Part shown: positions 34,626 to 42,017 of the stretch, piece by piece
Position numbering within the stretch: the first letter of the stretch is position 1
How the letters are laid out: each line of letters begins with the position of its first letter
The notes under the pieces: generated by a model
The model's database searches: none
Seen by the model: the letters and a program-made list of their open reading frames with translations, nothing else
Told to the model about the DNA's origin: nothing
Position numbers and translations under genes: made by a program
From: Kineococcus rubinsiae
GTDB taxonomy: Bacteria > Actinomycetota > Actinomycetes > Actinomycetales > Kineococcaceae
Assembly: GCF_011839805.1 (NCBI RefSeq)
Contig: NZ_VWPY01000038.1
Coordinates: 1-42,452, forward strand
Reading direction: 5' to 3'
Length of the DNA: 42,452 nucleotides

Positions 34626-35890
34626 CACGTCCGCCGCCACCTCGCCCGCGCGCCTGCGGCCGAGGCCGTGAGGTCGGCCACGACCCCCGTGCCGGCGACG
34701 ATCAGGCGCACCGCGGCCAGGTCCAGTCCCGTCACCAGCTGTGGCAAGGCAACGGGTGGGATCGCGTCGGTGAACGCTACGTCGGTGAGGCCCACCCCGG
34801 CGAGCGACCCTGTCGGCGCGGCAGCTGCGGCCGCGGCCTCCTCCAGCCAACCGCGCAGCCGGTCGGGCAACTCCACAGCAAGCACGTCCGAGCCCGCAGC
34901 AGAGCTGTCCTGACCCGGGGCTCGGGTAGCCGTGCACAGCCCACGCAAGGACCACCCCAGAACCCGGGAACGGGTGACGCGACGCGTCAACCGGGCCACG
35001 CCCGCCGCACACACCGGCAGTGCAACTCCATCGAGGGCGTCATCCCGCAACTGGCGCGCCTGCGCAGCCGCGGAGCCCCAACCGGCGACAGCCAGCAACC
35101 GGGCCACGTCATCGCAGCGATCGACGAGGACGTCACGGCGGGCGTCACCCGTCACCGGTAGACCCCGGCCCGCGACCGGGTCGACGATCTCAGCGGTCGC
35201 CTGCACGACGACATCGCCCTGCAGCGTGCACGTCAACACCAGGCCCGGCGGCCAGTGCGGCAGGACCGGTCCTAGCGGGACGTGCAGGACGTCCATCTCC
35301 AGGCCGTCACGGTCCTGACCGCCTTCAGCCAAGCCGATCCCACCGGGCATCGGCATGTCCATAGCCATGTCGCCGTGGTCCTCGCCCATGTCCATGTGGC
35401 CGTGGTCTTCGCCTATGTCCATGTCGCCGTGTGACGCCTCCCCGTCGTTCCCGTCGTTCCCGTCGTTCCCGTTGCTCTCGTCTCTCTGGTGGTCGTCGTC
35501 GTTTTCGTCGCCTGCATCTCTCTCGTCGTCCGTGTCGGTCCACGAGCCGAGGCGGGAGGTGGCGTCGCTGCGCTGCGCGTCGCTGTCCAGCAGTGCGACG
35601 GCGGCCGCATTGAGCGCGGCGGGCACCCCGGCGGAGCCCACCACGTCGACCCGGGTACGGGGTCCGGGCATCTGGTCCCAGACGGCCGCAATGACGACGC
35701 TCATCCGTGGACCGGCGCTACCGCAGACCGCCAGCACGTCCGCCTCGGCCGGCGAAGTCGCCTGCACCCACGAGCGTGCGGTCAGTCCCCGCTCCACCGC
35801 CATCCGGACCCCGGCCGCGCCGGGGACCTCGATGACCAGGACATGGGCCCGTCGGACGGCCCACCTGCCGAGAAGCTCGTTCAGACCCAC
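34622..35890 (-). CDS. NuoB/NuoD-like fusion without cofactor ligands, with Asp/His/Met-rich insert
   Basis: The GTG at 35890 (AAGGAG seven bases upstream) gives 422 residues. Residues 2-100 follow the NuoB order: WAVRRAHVLVIE, then SPAEADVLAVCGSAGPRMSVV, then WDQMPGPRTRVDVVGSAG. The adjacent Cys pair and the GSC Cys that bind cluster N2 in real NuoB are absent. Residues 119-183 are a hydrophilic insert of Asp/Asn/Gly repeats and MDMGEDHG-type repeats. Residues 200-422 resemble a degenerate NuoD (LHVPLGPVLPHWPPGLVLTCTLQGDVVVQA in place of the GPQHPSTHG region, then an RSRVLGW helix), without the quinone-site His. It sits exactly where nuoB-C-D normally lie. No catalytic site is visible; a metal-binding or structural role is likely. 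The family assignment rests on gene order plus weak similarity. Confidence 0.8.
   Translation of the reverse strand: MGLNELLGRWAVRRAHVLVIEVPGAAGVRMAVERGLTARSWVQATSPAEADVLAVCGSAGPRMSVVIAAVWDQMPGPRTRVDVVGSAGVPAALNAAAVALLDSDAQRSDATSRLGSWTDTDDERDAGDENDDDHQRDESNGNDGNDGNDGEASHGDMDIGEDHGHMDMGEDHGDMAMDMPMPGGIGLAEGGQDRDGLEMDVLHVPLGPVLPHWPPGLVLTCTLQGDVVVQATAEIVDPVAGRGLPVTGDARRDVLVDRCDDVARLLAVAGWGSAAAQARQLRDDALDGVALPVCAAGVARLTRRVTRSRVLGWSLRGLCTATRAPGQDSSAAGSDVLAVELPDRLRGWLEEAAAAAAAPTGSLAGVGLTDVAFTDAIPPVALPQLVTGLDLAAVRLIVAGTGVVADLTASAAGARARWRRTW
35367..35435. repeat. 27-base imperfect tandem repeat encoding MDMGEDHGH units
   Basis: Two full 27-base units (35367-35393, 35394-35420) differing at a few positions, plus a 15-base partial third unit, inside the B/D-like gene. 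They encode nine-residue units with Met, Asp, Glu and His, of the kind seen in copper- and silver-binding loops. The in-frame period implies expansion under selection for the peptide. Confidence 0.85.
35443..35469. repeat. 9-base tandem repeat (CGTCGTTCC)3 encoding Asn-Asp-Gly units
   Basis: Three perfect copies followed by a degenerate fourth, next to the 27-base repeat in the same gene. The encoded NDG units form a flexible acidic linker; copy number may vary between strains by slippage. Confidence 0.85.
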
Positions 35891-36231
35891 CGGAGTGCTC
35901 CTTCGCGCCAGGCCCAAGCGACTCCGGCCAGCAGGACGCCCAGGAACACGAACATCTCGATCACCGCGCCCGAGCCCATCTGGGCCACGACGACGGCCCA
36001 GGGGTACATGAACAGCATCTCGACGTCGAAGGCCAGGAAGATCAGCGTGACCGGGTACCAGCGGACGTGGAACCGCGAGAGGGCATGCTCGAGCGGGTCG
36101 TGCCCGGACAAGAAGGGCAGGCTGCGTACCGGGTCCGGCGCCACCGCCGTCAGCCGAGCCACGGCATACAACGTGCCTATCCCCAGCAGAGCCACCGCGA
36201 GGACCGCCAGCACCCCGACGAAGGACTGCAT
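35881..36231 (-). CDS. nuoA: Complex-I-like subunit A
   Basis: The ATG at 36231 (GGAGG six bases upstream) gives a 116-residue, three-helix protein. The loop between helices 1 and 2 and the second helix match NuoA: FLSGHDPLEHALSRFHVRWYPVT, then LIFLAFDVEMLFMYPWAVV with the conserved Asp and Glu. It opens the operon and overlaps the next gene by ten bases. The frame is open to 36390, but that part covers the divergent regulator start. The 99-base gap to the ArsR gene should hold both promoters. Confidence 0.9.
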   Translation of the reverse strand: MQSFVGVLAVLAVALLGIGTLYAVARLTAVAPDPVRSLPFLSGHDPLEHALSRFHVRWYPVTLIFLAFDVEMLFMYPWAVVVAQMGSGAVIEMFVFLGVLLAGVAWAWREGALRWV

Positions 36232-36298
36232 ACCCGCCTCCACCTCCTCGACCAGGTCGCGTTCGCCGCGGCTAGTGCTCTTGGATCTCATACCCGTA

Positions 36299-36308
36299 CG
36301 CACGTGCG
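36299..36308. promoter_or_regulatory. Palindrome between nuoA-like and ArsR genes, candidate metal-sensor operator
   Basis: CGCACGTGCG is a perfect 10-base palindrome, extended by CCC/GGG at the ends (CCCGTACGCACGTGCGGG). It lies 23 bases before the ArsR start and 68 bases before nuoA, a position expected for an ArsR-family operator. The sequence is not the AT-rich 12-2-12 type, so the assignment is tentative. Confidence 0.35.
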
Positions 36309-36330
36309 GGCAACCCGAAGCAGTGGTTGC

Positions 36331-36711
36331 ATGTCCCACGTGACGGACCACGCCCATCCTGTCGACGCACACCGTGTCGAGCGGGCCCAAGAGCGTGTGC
36401 CAGCCGCTGCGGATGTGGAGCGCCTCACCGCAATCCTGGGCCTGCTCGCCGACCCCACCCGGGCACGGGTGCTGTACGCCCTCGACGAGGTTCAGGAACT
36501 GTGCGTTGGCGACACTGCCCTCGCCCTCAACATCACCGAGGACGCTGCTGGGTACGCCCTTCGGGTCTTACGTACCGCCGGTCTGGTCAGCAGGCGCAAG
36601 GAAGGCCGCATCGTCTTCTACCGGCTCGCCGACGGCTTCCCCGAACCGTTGCTCGAGCACTGTCTGCGACGACTGACGTCTTTGACGCATGAACGCGATG
36701 ACGAGGGATAG
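36331..36711 (+). CDS. ArsR/SmtB-family metal-sensing repressor
   Basis: This 126-residue winged-helix repressor starts at the ATG at 36331. The alpha-3 region reads VQELCVGD, the metal-binding ELCVxD motif of ArsR/CadC/CmtR proteins, with Cys58. Further candidate ligands are His110, Cys111 (EHCLRRL), His120 and a His-rich N-terminus (His3, 7, 9, 14). The recognition helix and wing are ITEDAAGYALRVLRTAGLVSRRKEGRIVFYRLAD. The metal cannot be told (Cd, Pb, Zn, Ni or As are all possible). It is divergent from the complex-I-like operon and is its likely regulator, which is unusual for respiratory genes. Confidence 0.88.
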   Translation: MSHVTDHAHPVDAHRVERAQERVPAAADVERLTAILGLLADPTRARVLYALDEVQELCVGDTALALNITEDAAGYALRVLRTAGLVSRRKEGRIVFYRLADGFPEPLLEHCLRRLTSLTHERDDEG

Positions 36712-36851
36712 ACGCCTGCACCGGTTCACGTGCTCGGCCAGTGCCCATCGTTAGCCTTCACCGAGCGACGATGAGGCGTACAGCCGAGGCCAAAATCGCG
36801 AGTCGGGCCTTCCGGCGACGACTAGCAACCGGGCGGCGCAAAGCAGACGCT

Positions 36852-38519
36852 CTACCCGCGTACCAACCGCGTGATTCGCCTCAGCGACGGAACAACTGCA
36901 TCCGACAACTCCTTCACGCGCATCAACCGGCACAATATCGCGAACACTGTCAGCACCATGGTGCCGCCGCCGAGCACTATGCCGAGGTTCGTCAGCTGAC
37001 TTGTGAACTCCCCCGCTTCGTGGGCGCCCGAGAAGGCTAGCGTGCCAGCCGCGACGCCGATGATGAGGACCCTCACCCCTGTGCGTAGGAGCAGGTAACC
37101 ATCAATGCCCTCGCCATCGAGATGGCGCAGCCGCCTGCGCAGCAGCACCACCGCCAGTGTGAATGAGGCGGAATTCGCCACGGTCATGGAGACCCCGATA
37201 CCGACAACGGTCCACTCCGGAGGAACGGCAAGCCAGCAAAGCAGGTTGCCGAGGGCCATGACGGTGGCATTGACGGCTGAGACGATGAAGGGTGTCCTTG
37301 CGTCTTCGTAGGCGTAGAAAACCCTCGCAACGAGATAGTTGACGCTGAACGGTACGAGACCGAGGGCCATGACTCTCAGGACCTCCCCGATCGGTCGGCC
37401 ATCAGGGACCATAGCTGCTCCGATCCAAGGCCCCAGTGCAACGAAGGTGGATGTAGCCAGCGCTCCCGCAACCACGACAGTGCGAGCCCCCGAGGAGAAG
37501 TCACGGCGTACAGCGGTCACATCGCCCAAGGCGGCGTTGGTGCTGAGACGTGTGAAAAGTGCCGTCACGAGCGAGACCGCGACGAGGGAGTGCGGCAGCA
37601 TGAACAGGAGATAGGCGTAGGTGTAGGAAGCGCCCGTTGCCCCGTTCAAGCCCAACTCGGCCAGCTGCCGTCCAGCGTTGCTCGTGGTGTTCGAGGTCGC
37701 GACGAAGACGAGTTGTGTGACCATCACTCCGGCGAAGGTCCAGCCAGCCACGCGGCCCGCGCTGCGCAGTCCGAAGCCACGAAAACCCCACCGCGGCCGA
37801 TAACGGAAACCGCTTCGGCGCAGCGGCCAGAAGAGCACCAGCCCTTGTCCGATGATCCCTAACGTCGCCGTTCCCGCGAGGAGGGCGACCATGGGCGGCG
37901 TCCAGTCATCGGCGGTCATGCTCCGGGCGTTGGGGACGAGAACACGGAAAGTAGTCAATCCCGCGATGGCGATGACATTGTTGAGTACTGGCGCCCACAT
38001 GTACGGCCCGAAGCTTCCCTTGGCGTTGAGTACCTGGCCGAGCACCGTGTACAAACCGTAGAAGAAGATCTGCGGAAGGCACCAGAAGGCCATCGTCGCG
38101 GTCAGTGCGAGCCAGTCGTCGGGGAATCTGCTGGCGTAGAGCCGGGCGACGAGCGGTGCCGCCGCCGTCAGCAGAACGGTCGCAAGAGCCATAACCACCA
38201 GAGCAAGGGTCACGAGCCGGTCAACGAACTCCTTCCCCCCATCGGGCATCCTCAAGGCTCGGACAATCTGCGGGACCAGGACGGCGTTGAGCATCCCGCC
38301 TGCAATGAGGATGTAGAAGGTGTTCGGTGCCTTGTTGGCGACGTCGAAAGTCTGTGCGCCGACCTGGGTGGTGCCGCCGATGGCTGCGCCCTGTACCGCG
38401 CTGCGCGCGAAACCCAGCACACGTGAAACCAGCGTTCCCGTGGCCATCAACGTGCTGGAGCGCATCACAGAGCTCGGGGCCGAGGCGGCGGAAGACGGGC
38501 TTCGTTCCGGCAACGCCTT
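36852..38519 (-). CDS. murJ: MurJ-family lipid II flippase (MviN)
   Basis: MurJ flips lipid II across the cytoplasmic membrane for peptidoglycan synthesis. The product has about 14 helices: MATGTLVSRVLGFARSAVQGAAIG (helix 1 with the conserved Ser/Arg), DVANKAPNTFYILIAGGMLNAVLVPQIVRA (conserved Asn-Pro region), SYTYAYLLFMLPHSLVAVSLVTALFTRLS and RVFYAYEDARTPFIVS. It ends soon after helix 14 and lacks the long C-terminal kinase-like and binding domains of mycobacterial MurJ. The GTG at 38519 is a guess; ATG 38465 and GTG 38582 are also possible. No cell-wall operon surrounds it, so it may be a second copy. Confidence 0.88.
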   Translation of the reverse strand, partial: KALPERSPSSAASAPSSVMRSSTLMATGTLVSRVLGFARSAVQGAAIGGTTQVGAQTFDVANKAPNTFYILIAGGMLNAVLVPQIVRALRMPDGGKEFVDRLVTLALVVMALATVLLTAAAPLVARLYASRFPDDWLALTATMAFWCLPQIFFYGLYTVLGQVLNAKGSFGPYMWAPVLNNVIAIAGLTTFRVLVPNARSMTADDWTPPMVALLAGTATLGIIGQGLVLFWPLRRSGFRYRPRWGFRGFGLRSAGRVAGWTFAGVMVTQLVFVATSNTTSNAGRQLAELGLNGATGASYTYAYLLFMLPHSLVAVSLVTALFTRLSTNAALGDVTAVRRDFSSGARTVVVAGALATSTFVALGPWIGAAMVPDGRPIGEVLRVMALGLVPFSVNYLVARVFYAYEDARTPFIVSAVNATVMALGNLLCWLAVPPEWTVVGIGVSMTVANSASFTLAVVLLRRRLRHLDGEGIDGYLLLRTGVRVLIIGVAAGTLAFSGAHEAGEFTSQLTNLGIVLGGGTMVLTVFAILCRLMRVKELSDAVVPSLRRITRLVRG

Positions 38520-38624
38520 CACCTCACAATGATCGCTGCTAGAACTGCCTGCTGTGACCAGGGCGCTCCCTGATCCGGCCACGGCCGAGCTGACCCACCA
38601 CGGTTCGGCAGGACAGCACGCTGA

Positions 38625-39593
38625 TCAGGCACGGTGGTGGCGGCGGAAGACGTGCACGGCCGGGGAGGTCTCCGGGGGCAGGAGCAGCCGGCTGAGCCGG
38701 GCGTCGGTGCTCAGCTCGAAGGTGTCCTGCTTGCGGTAGTCCGCCCACGCACCTGCGCTGATCTCCGCGGTGCTGCTCAACACCACGTAGAGCTCGACGC
38801 TGGGGGTGGTGAAGACGTGACGTTCGAAGTCGTTGTCGGTCGGGGGCCAGGAGCACAGGACCACCTGCGGGCGGTGGGTGCGCAGCGCGGTCCGGGCGTC
38901 CTGGCGCACGACGTCGGCGGGGTAGTCGACGGCCTTGGACCAGCTGTAGTCGTCGGTGGCGGTGATGTCCACGCCGTAGTGGCGCAGGAAGCGGGTCAGG
39001 GTGCCGTCGCCGGCGGCGATCTCCACGCAGGAGCGATCGCCGATCAGCCGGGCGAGCTCCTTGAGCAGCGCGGCGGAGTAGAAGCAGTACACGCCCTTGG
39101 GGCGTACCAGGGGCATCAGGAGCTGGCGCTGGCCCAGCAGCGGCCACATGGCTCGGAAGGCCGGCAAGGAGACGGGCTTGCGCTCGAGGTCGCGGCGGAA
39201 GAGCAGCTTCTGCATCAGCCAGCCGTTGACGAGGGTGAACCGGACCCGGCCTTCGGTGACACCTGTGGTCGCCGAGAGGATGGCCTGCTGCACCGCGCGC
39301 AGGGTCATGTGCCGGCGCACCTCCGCCTTGACCAGGAAGTCGCGAGGCGCCCACCGGTCCGGTGAGAAGCTGGTCGGCTTCTGCGCAGCCTTCAAGTGCG
39401 ATCGCAACGCCTCGACGTCCCCGGCGGAGACGAGAGCATGGGTCTGGGCTTGGACGGTCTTCCACTCCTGCGGGAAGGCGGAGCGCAGCTCGTCCAGGTT
39501 TGGATCGGTGGCCAACCACGCCACCAAGTCCTTCGGTCGGGCGGCCGCGCCACTCCTCACTGGGTGTCTGCTGTCCACCACTCCACCTTGCAC
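38625..39593 (-). CDS. Putative SAM-dependent methyltransferase-like protein
   Basis: The 322-residue protein has a Rossmann-type SAM motif at about 190: CVEIAAGDGTLTRFLRHYGVDITATDDYSW, where EIAAGDG is motif I and the acidic TATDD motif II. Later elements are VVRQDARTAL, then VVLCSWPPTDNDFERHVF in the position of motif IV, then VELYVVLSS. The N-terminal 150 residues are helical and unrecognised, with a hydrophobic LPAFRAMWPLLGQRQLLMPL before the SAM domain. The substrate is unknown. Start GTG at 39593 or the nearby GTG codons at 39581/39578. Not obviously co-transcribed with murJ. Confidence 0.7.
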   Translation of the reverse strand: MQGGVVDSRHPVRSGAAARPKDLVAWLATDPNLDELRSAFPQEWKTVQAQTHALVSAGDVEALRSHLKAAQKPTSFSPDRWAPRDFLVKAEVRRHMTLRAVQQAILSATTGVTEGRVRFTLVNGWLMQKLLFRRDLERKPVSLPAFRAMWPLLGQRQLLMPLVRPKGVYCFYSAALLKELARLIGDRSCVEIAAGDGTLTRFLRHYGVDITATDDYSWSKAVDYPADVVRQDARTALRTHRPQVVLCSWPPTDNDFERHVFTTPSVELYVVLSSTAEISAGAWADYRKQDTFELSTDARLSRLLLPPETSPAVHVFRRHHRA

Positions 39594-39948
39594 ATGTGCA
39601 CCATCTTCCGCTAGCCCGTCAGCGACGGCGCCGGCATTCGGCCCGAATGGTCAGGTATCGCCACGGCGGGATCTGAGTGATGCGTTGACTCACTAACACG
39701 AACGAGCGCATCAGTGGGAGAGGCTGTTCAGCCACGGCCGATGGTCTGGAGTGGCTCACAGGACCCTAGGGGTGAGAAGCCGCAAGTGGCCATCGCCCGC
39801 CGCCGGCAAGACATTCGGGCTCAAAAACCGTGACGAGCCAAGACGAGCCCCCACCGTGTCCGCCAAGCCTCGGCGGTGGTGGCACGGTCGAGGAACTGGC
39901 TGGAACATGTCCACCGGTTGCGCGAAGTCGATCTAGCCGACCACAGAC
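39594..39948. other. Gene-free stretch with an inverted repeat
   Basis: No gene recognised. TGATGCG (39678-39684) and CGCATCA (39707-39713) form a 7-base inverted repeat around 22 bases; it may be an operator or a terminator stem. Confidence 0.4.
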
Positions 39949-41298
39949 TCAACCTTCTTCGGCCGTTCCCGCCAGGGTCGACGACGTGGCAATCTCGATC
40001 GTCGAGTCGTTCTGACGTGGCTGCCGGGGGCCCGCGTGGATAGCAGCAGTCCCCCTCCACCTGCGGTTCGCTTTGAGTGCCTCTGCCGCATCGGGCTCAT
40101 GTCGCGCGAAGGACAGCAAGATCCCCATTCCGACAAGAGAGAGGACAAGTGAAGAACCACCCATGGAAATGAACGGCAGCGTCACGCCCAGCACGGGCAG
40201 GAGTCCGAGGACTACCGCGATGTTGACGCTGGCCTGCGCAATGATCCACGTTACTATACCGATGATGGTGAGTCTGGAGCCCAGGTCCGTAGCTCGGCGA
40301 GCCAATCTAGCGCCCGAAATGGCGATTGCGAAGAAGAGAAGCAGGATCGGGACGGTCCCGAGTAGACCCAATTCCTCGCCGGTGACGGCAAAGATGAAGT
40401 CGTCCTTCGCTGCAGGTAGCCACTGCCACTTTTCTCGACTGGCACCAAGGCCGATCCCAAAGATGCCCCCGGTCGCCAGTGCGTACTTACCTTGAATGGC
40501 CTGCCACGCTGTCCCCTGGATGTCGGTCGACGAGCCTCCGCCAGATAGCCAGTACTCGACCCGACGCATGCGGTTGGGACTCGTCAGCACCATGACCAGG
40601 GTCAGACAAGCGCCGCTCACGGCGGCTAAGCCGAAGAACCTCACTGGGACGCCGCCTACCCACAGCACGGCGCCGAGCACGATCAGCATGACCATCGCTG
40701 TCCCCAAGTCGCGCTGCATGATCACGATGCCGATGGTCGATGCTGTGGCGGGAGCCGTTGCGGCCATCAAGACCTTGAAACTTCGGATGCCCTTCTCCCT
40801 GCGGGCCACCGTCAATGCCACCATCAGAATCATCGCCAACTTCGCGAGCTCGGAGGGTTGACCCTGCACGGGTCCCACCGCGAGCCAGTTCTGATTACCC
40901 CCCACAGAGACACCTAGCCCTGGTACAAACACCAGCATATTCAGTGCAGCGGAGAGTAGGAAGATGGGCACGGTAAATCGTCGCCAGGCCCCTGGAGAAA
41001 TTCTCGAACATACAACCAGAGCGATGAGCCCCACAGCACACAACTGCGCCTGCCCGAAGAACTCAGTGAAGGACGATCCGTACTTGCGAAAAGACTCTAC
41101 GCTGGAGGCGGAAAGTACCATCACCAATCCGACGACCACCAAGAAGAGGGTAGCAAAAGTCAGGATGTAGTAGTCATTCAGTGGAGAGGCGAGCTCTGCT
41201 CTCTTCTCGGCCACCCAGCCCCTCATTATGCCGATGATGTTCTCGTCCAGCCGTCTCGTGACTGAGGATTGAGCTCGAACTTCACCTTCTGTGCCCAT
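39949..41298 (-). CDS. FtsW/RodA/SpoVE-family (SEDS) protein
   Basis: SEDS proteins polymerise lipid II into glycan strands together with a class B penicillin-binding protein. The 449-residue product has ten helices: LTFATLFLVVVGLVMVLSASSVES, NQNWLAVGPVQGQPSELAKLAMILMVA (conserved Pro-Ser-Glu-Lys), IMQRDLGTAMVMLIVLGAVLWVGG (with the catalytic-region Asp), GLGASREKWQWLPAAKDDFIFAVTGEELGLLG and LPFISMGGSSLVLSLVGMGILLS. These are FtsW-like signatures. It stands alone, away from any mur/fts cluster and without a penicillin-binding partner gene. Its DNA looks clearly less GC-rich than the neighbours, which suggests separate origin. The ATG at 41298 is preferred to the TTG at 41304. Confidence 0.9.
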   Translation of the reverse strand: MGTEGEVRAQSSVTRRLDENIIGIMRGWVAEKRAELASPLNDYYILTFATLFLVVVGLVMVLSASSVESFRKYGSSFTEFFGQAQLCAVGLIALVVCSRISPGAWRRFTVPIFLLSAALNMLVFVPGLGVSVGGNQNWLAVGPVQGQPSELAKLAMILMVALTVARREKGIRSFKVLMAATAPATASTIGIVIMQRDLGTAMVMLIVLGAVLWVGGVPVRFFGLAAVSGACLTLVMVLTSPNRMRRVEYWLSGGGSSTDIQGTAWQAIQGKYALATGGIFGIGLGASREKWQWLPAAKDDFIFAVTGEELGLLGTVPILLLFFAIAISGARLARRATDLGSRLTIIGIVTWIIAQASVNIAVVLGLLPVLGVTLPFISMGGSSLVLSLVGMGILLSFARHEPDAAEALKANRRWRGTAAIHAGPRQPRQNDSTIEIATSSTLAGTAEEG

Positions 41299-41670
41299 CC
41301 CCAAGGGCCCTTCTTACTCGTTCCTGCCTCGGCCACGTCAGTACGGGCGTCGTTGTCTGTTTGTCCTGATCTAGGCCAAAGTGGCGTCCCGTGTGCGAGG
41401 AGACTGCCGCGCGCCGACGGCAGGCATCTGGCGCGTGTGATGTGGGCGGTAACCCACTTTGGCTGACGATGATTGGTCCTTTGCCTGGCACACGTGAGAG
41501 TGGCTTCACGCCCCGCTCTCGCAGCTTGAACTACGGTTCTCGAAACGCGAACTGTTCAAATACTCCGACAGACCCTCACTCCCACGTGTATTGGGACGGA
41601 CATGCGGTGATGGAGCGGATGCTTAAAGTCGCCGGGCGAGCTGGTCAGGTCCTGCTTGATGCTGAATGTA

Positions 41671-41685
41671 TACCCCGGGACGGTA
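41671..41685. promoter_or_regulatory. CsoR-like dyad in a gene-poor region
   Basis: TACC-CCGGGAC-GGTA has the same dyad and spacing as the site upstream of csoR. No gene starts clearly on either side, so a deleted target gene or a small RNA are possibilities, and coincidence cannot be excluded. Confidence 0.4.
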
Positions 41686-41712
41686 CCGCTTTAGGCGGTC
41701 GAAGACGCACTG

Positions 41713-41742
41713 GCGGCCCGCGACACGCGGTTCGCGGGCCGC
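41713..41742. terminator. Strong GC-rich hairpin
   Basis: GCGGCCCGCGA and TCGCGGGCCGC form a perfect 11-base stem around an 8-base loop. It lies 25 bases past the stop of the minus-strand fragment at 41768-41935 and so may be its terminator. No T-run is present. Confidence 0.55.
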
Positions 41743-41767
41743 TAGCCGCCCGTCCGGTACAGAAAAC

Positions 41768-41935
41768 TCAGGCCGTGGAGGCGAGTATCTGGCTCATCTG
41801 GGCGACCTTGGCGGTCTGGGGGATCTTGAGGTGGCTCGCGGAGGCGAGGGCCCTGAAGTTGAACCGTCGACCTGCTAGGTAGTTTGCTACATCTGGGTAG
41901 CGGCTAGATTGGCCGAGGCAGTACTGACGGACCCG
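41768..41935 (-). pseudogene. C-terminal fragment of an unrecognised protein
   Basis: The minus-strand frame between an upstream TGA (41936-41938) and the stop at 41768 reads VANYLAGRRFNFRALASAS and ends HLKIPQTAKVAQMSQILASTA. It has no start codon except a late ATG, but its balanced composition (Phe, Asn, Lys, Ile) is unlike the Arg/Pro shadows around it, and a hairpin follows its stop. It looks like the 3' end of a lost gene. I do not recognise the family. Confidence 0.35.
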
Positions 41936-42017
41936 TCACCGAGCCCAGCCAGGCGGCACCGGTCACCTCGGCCAGAGGCGGCTCGGTGATCCCCGGCCTG
42001 TCCGCTAGAGGCGAACA

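Larger units (their letters stand above)
41299..41767. other. Gene-poor stretch with CsoR-like dyad and hairpins
   Basis: No convincing gene on either strand. It contains TACC-N7-GGTA at 41671, a small stem ACCGC-TTTAG-GCGGT at 41686-41700 and a strong 11-base stem at 41713-41742. Confidence 0.5.

Noticed and set aside
33765-34913. Plus-strand frame of 382 codons
   Set aside because: Shadow of the H and B/D-like genes, with His/Arg/Pro/Gln-rich composition and no motif.
35341-35480. Tandem repeats as a CRISPR array
   Set aside because: Units are 9 and 27 bases, in frame inside a coding sequence and without spacers.
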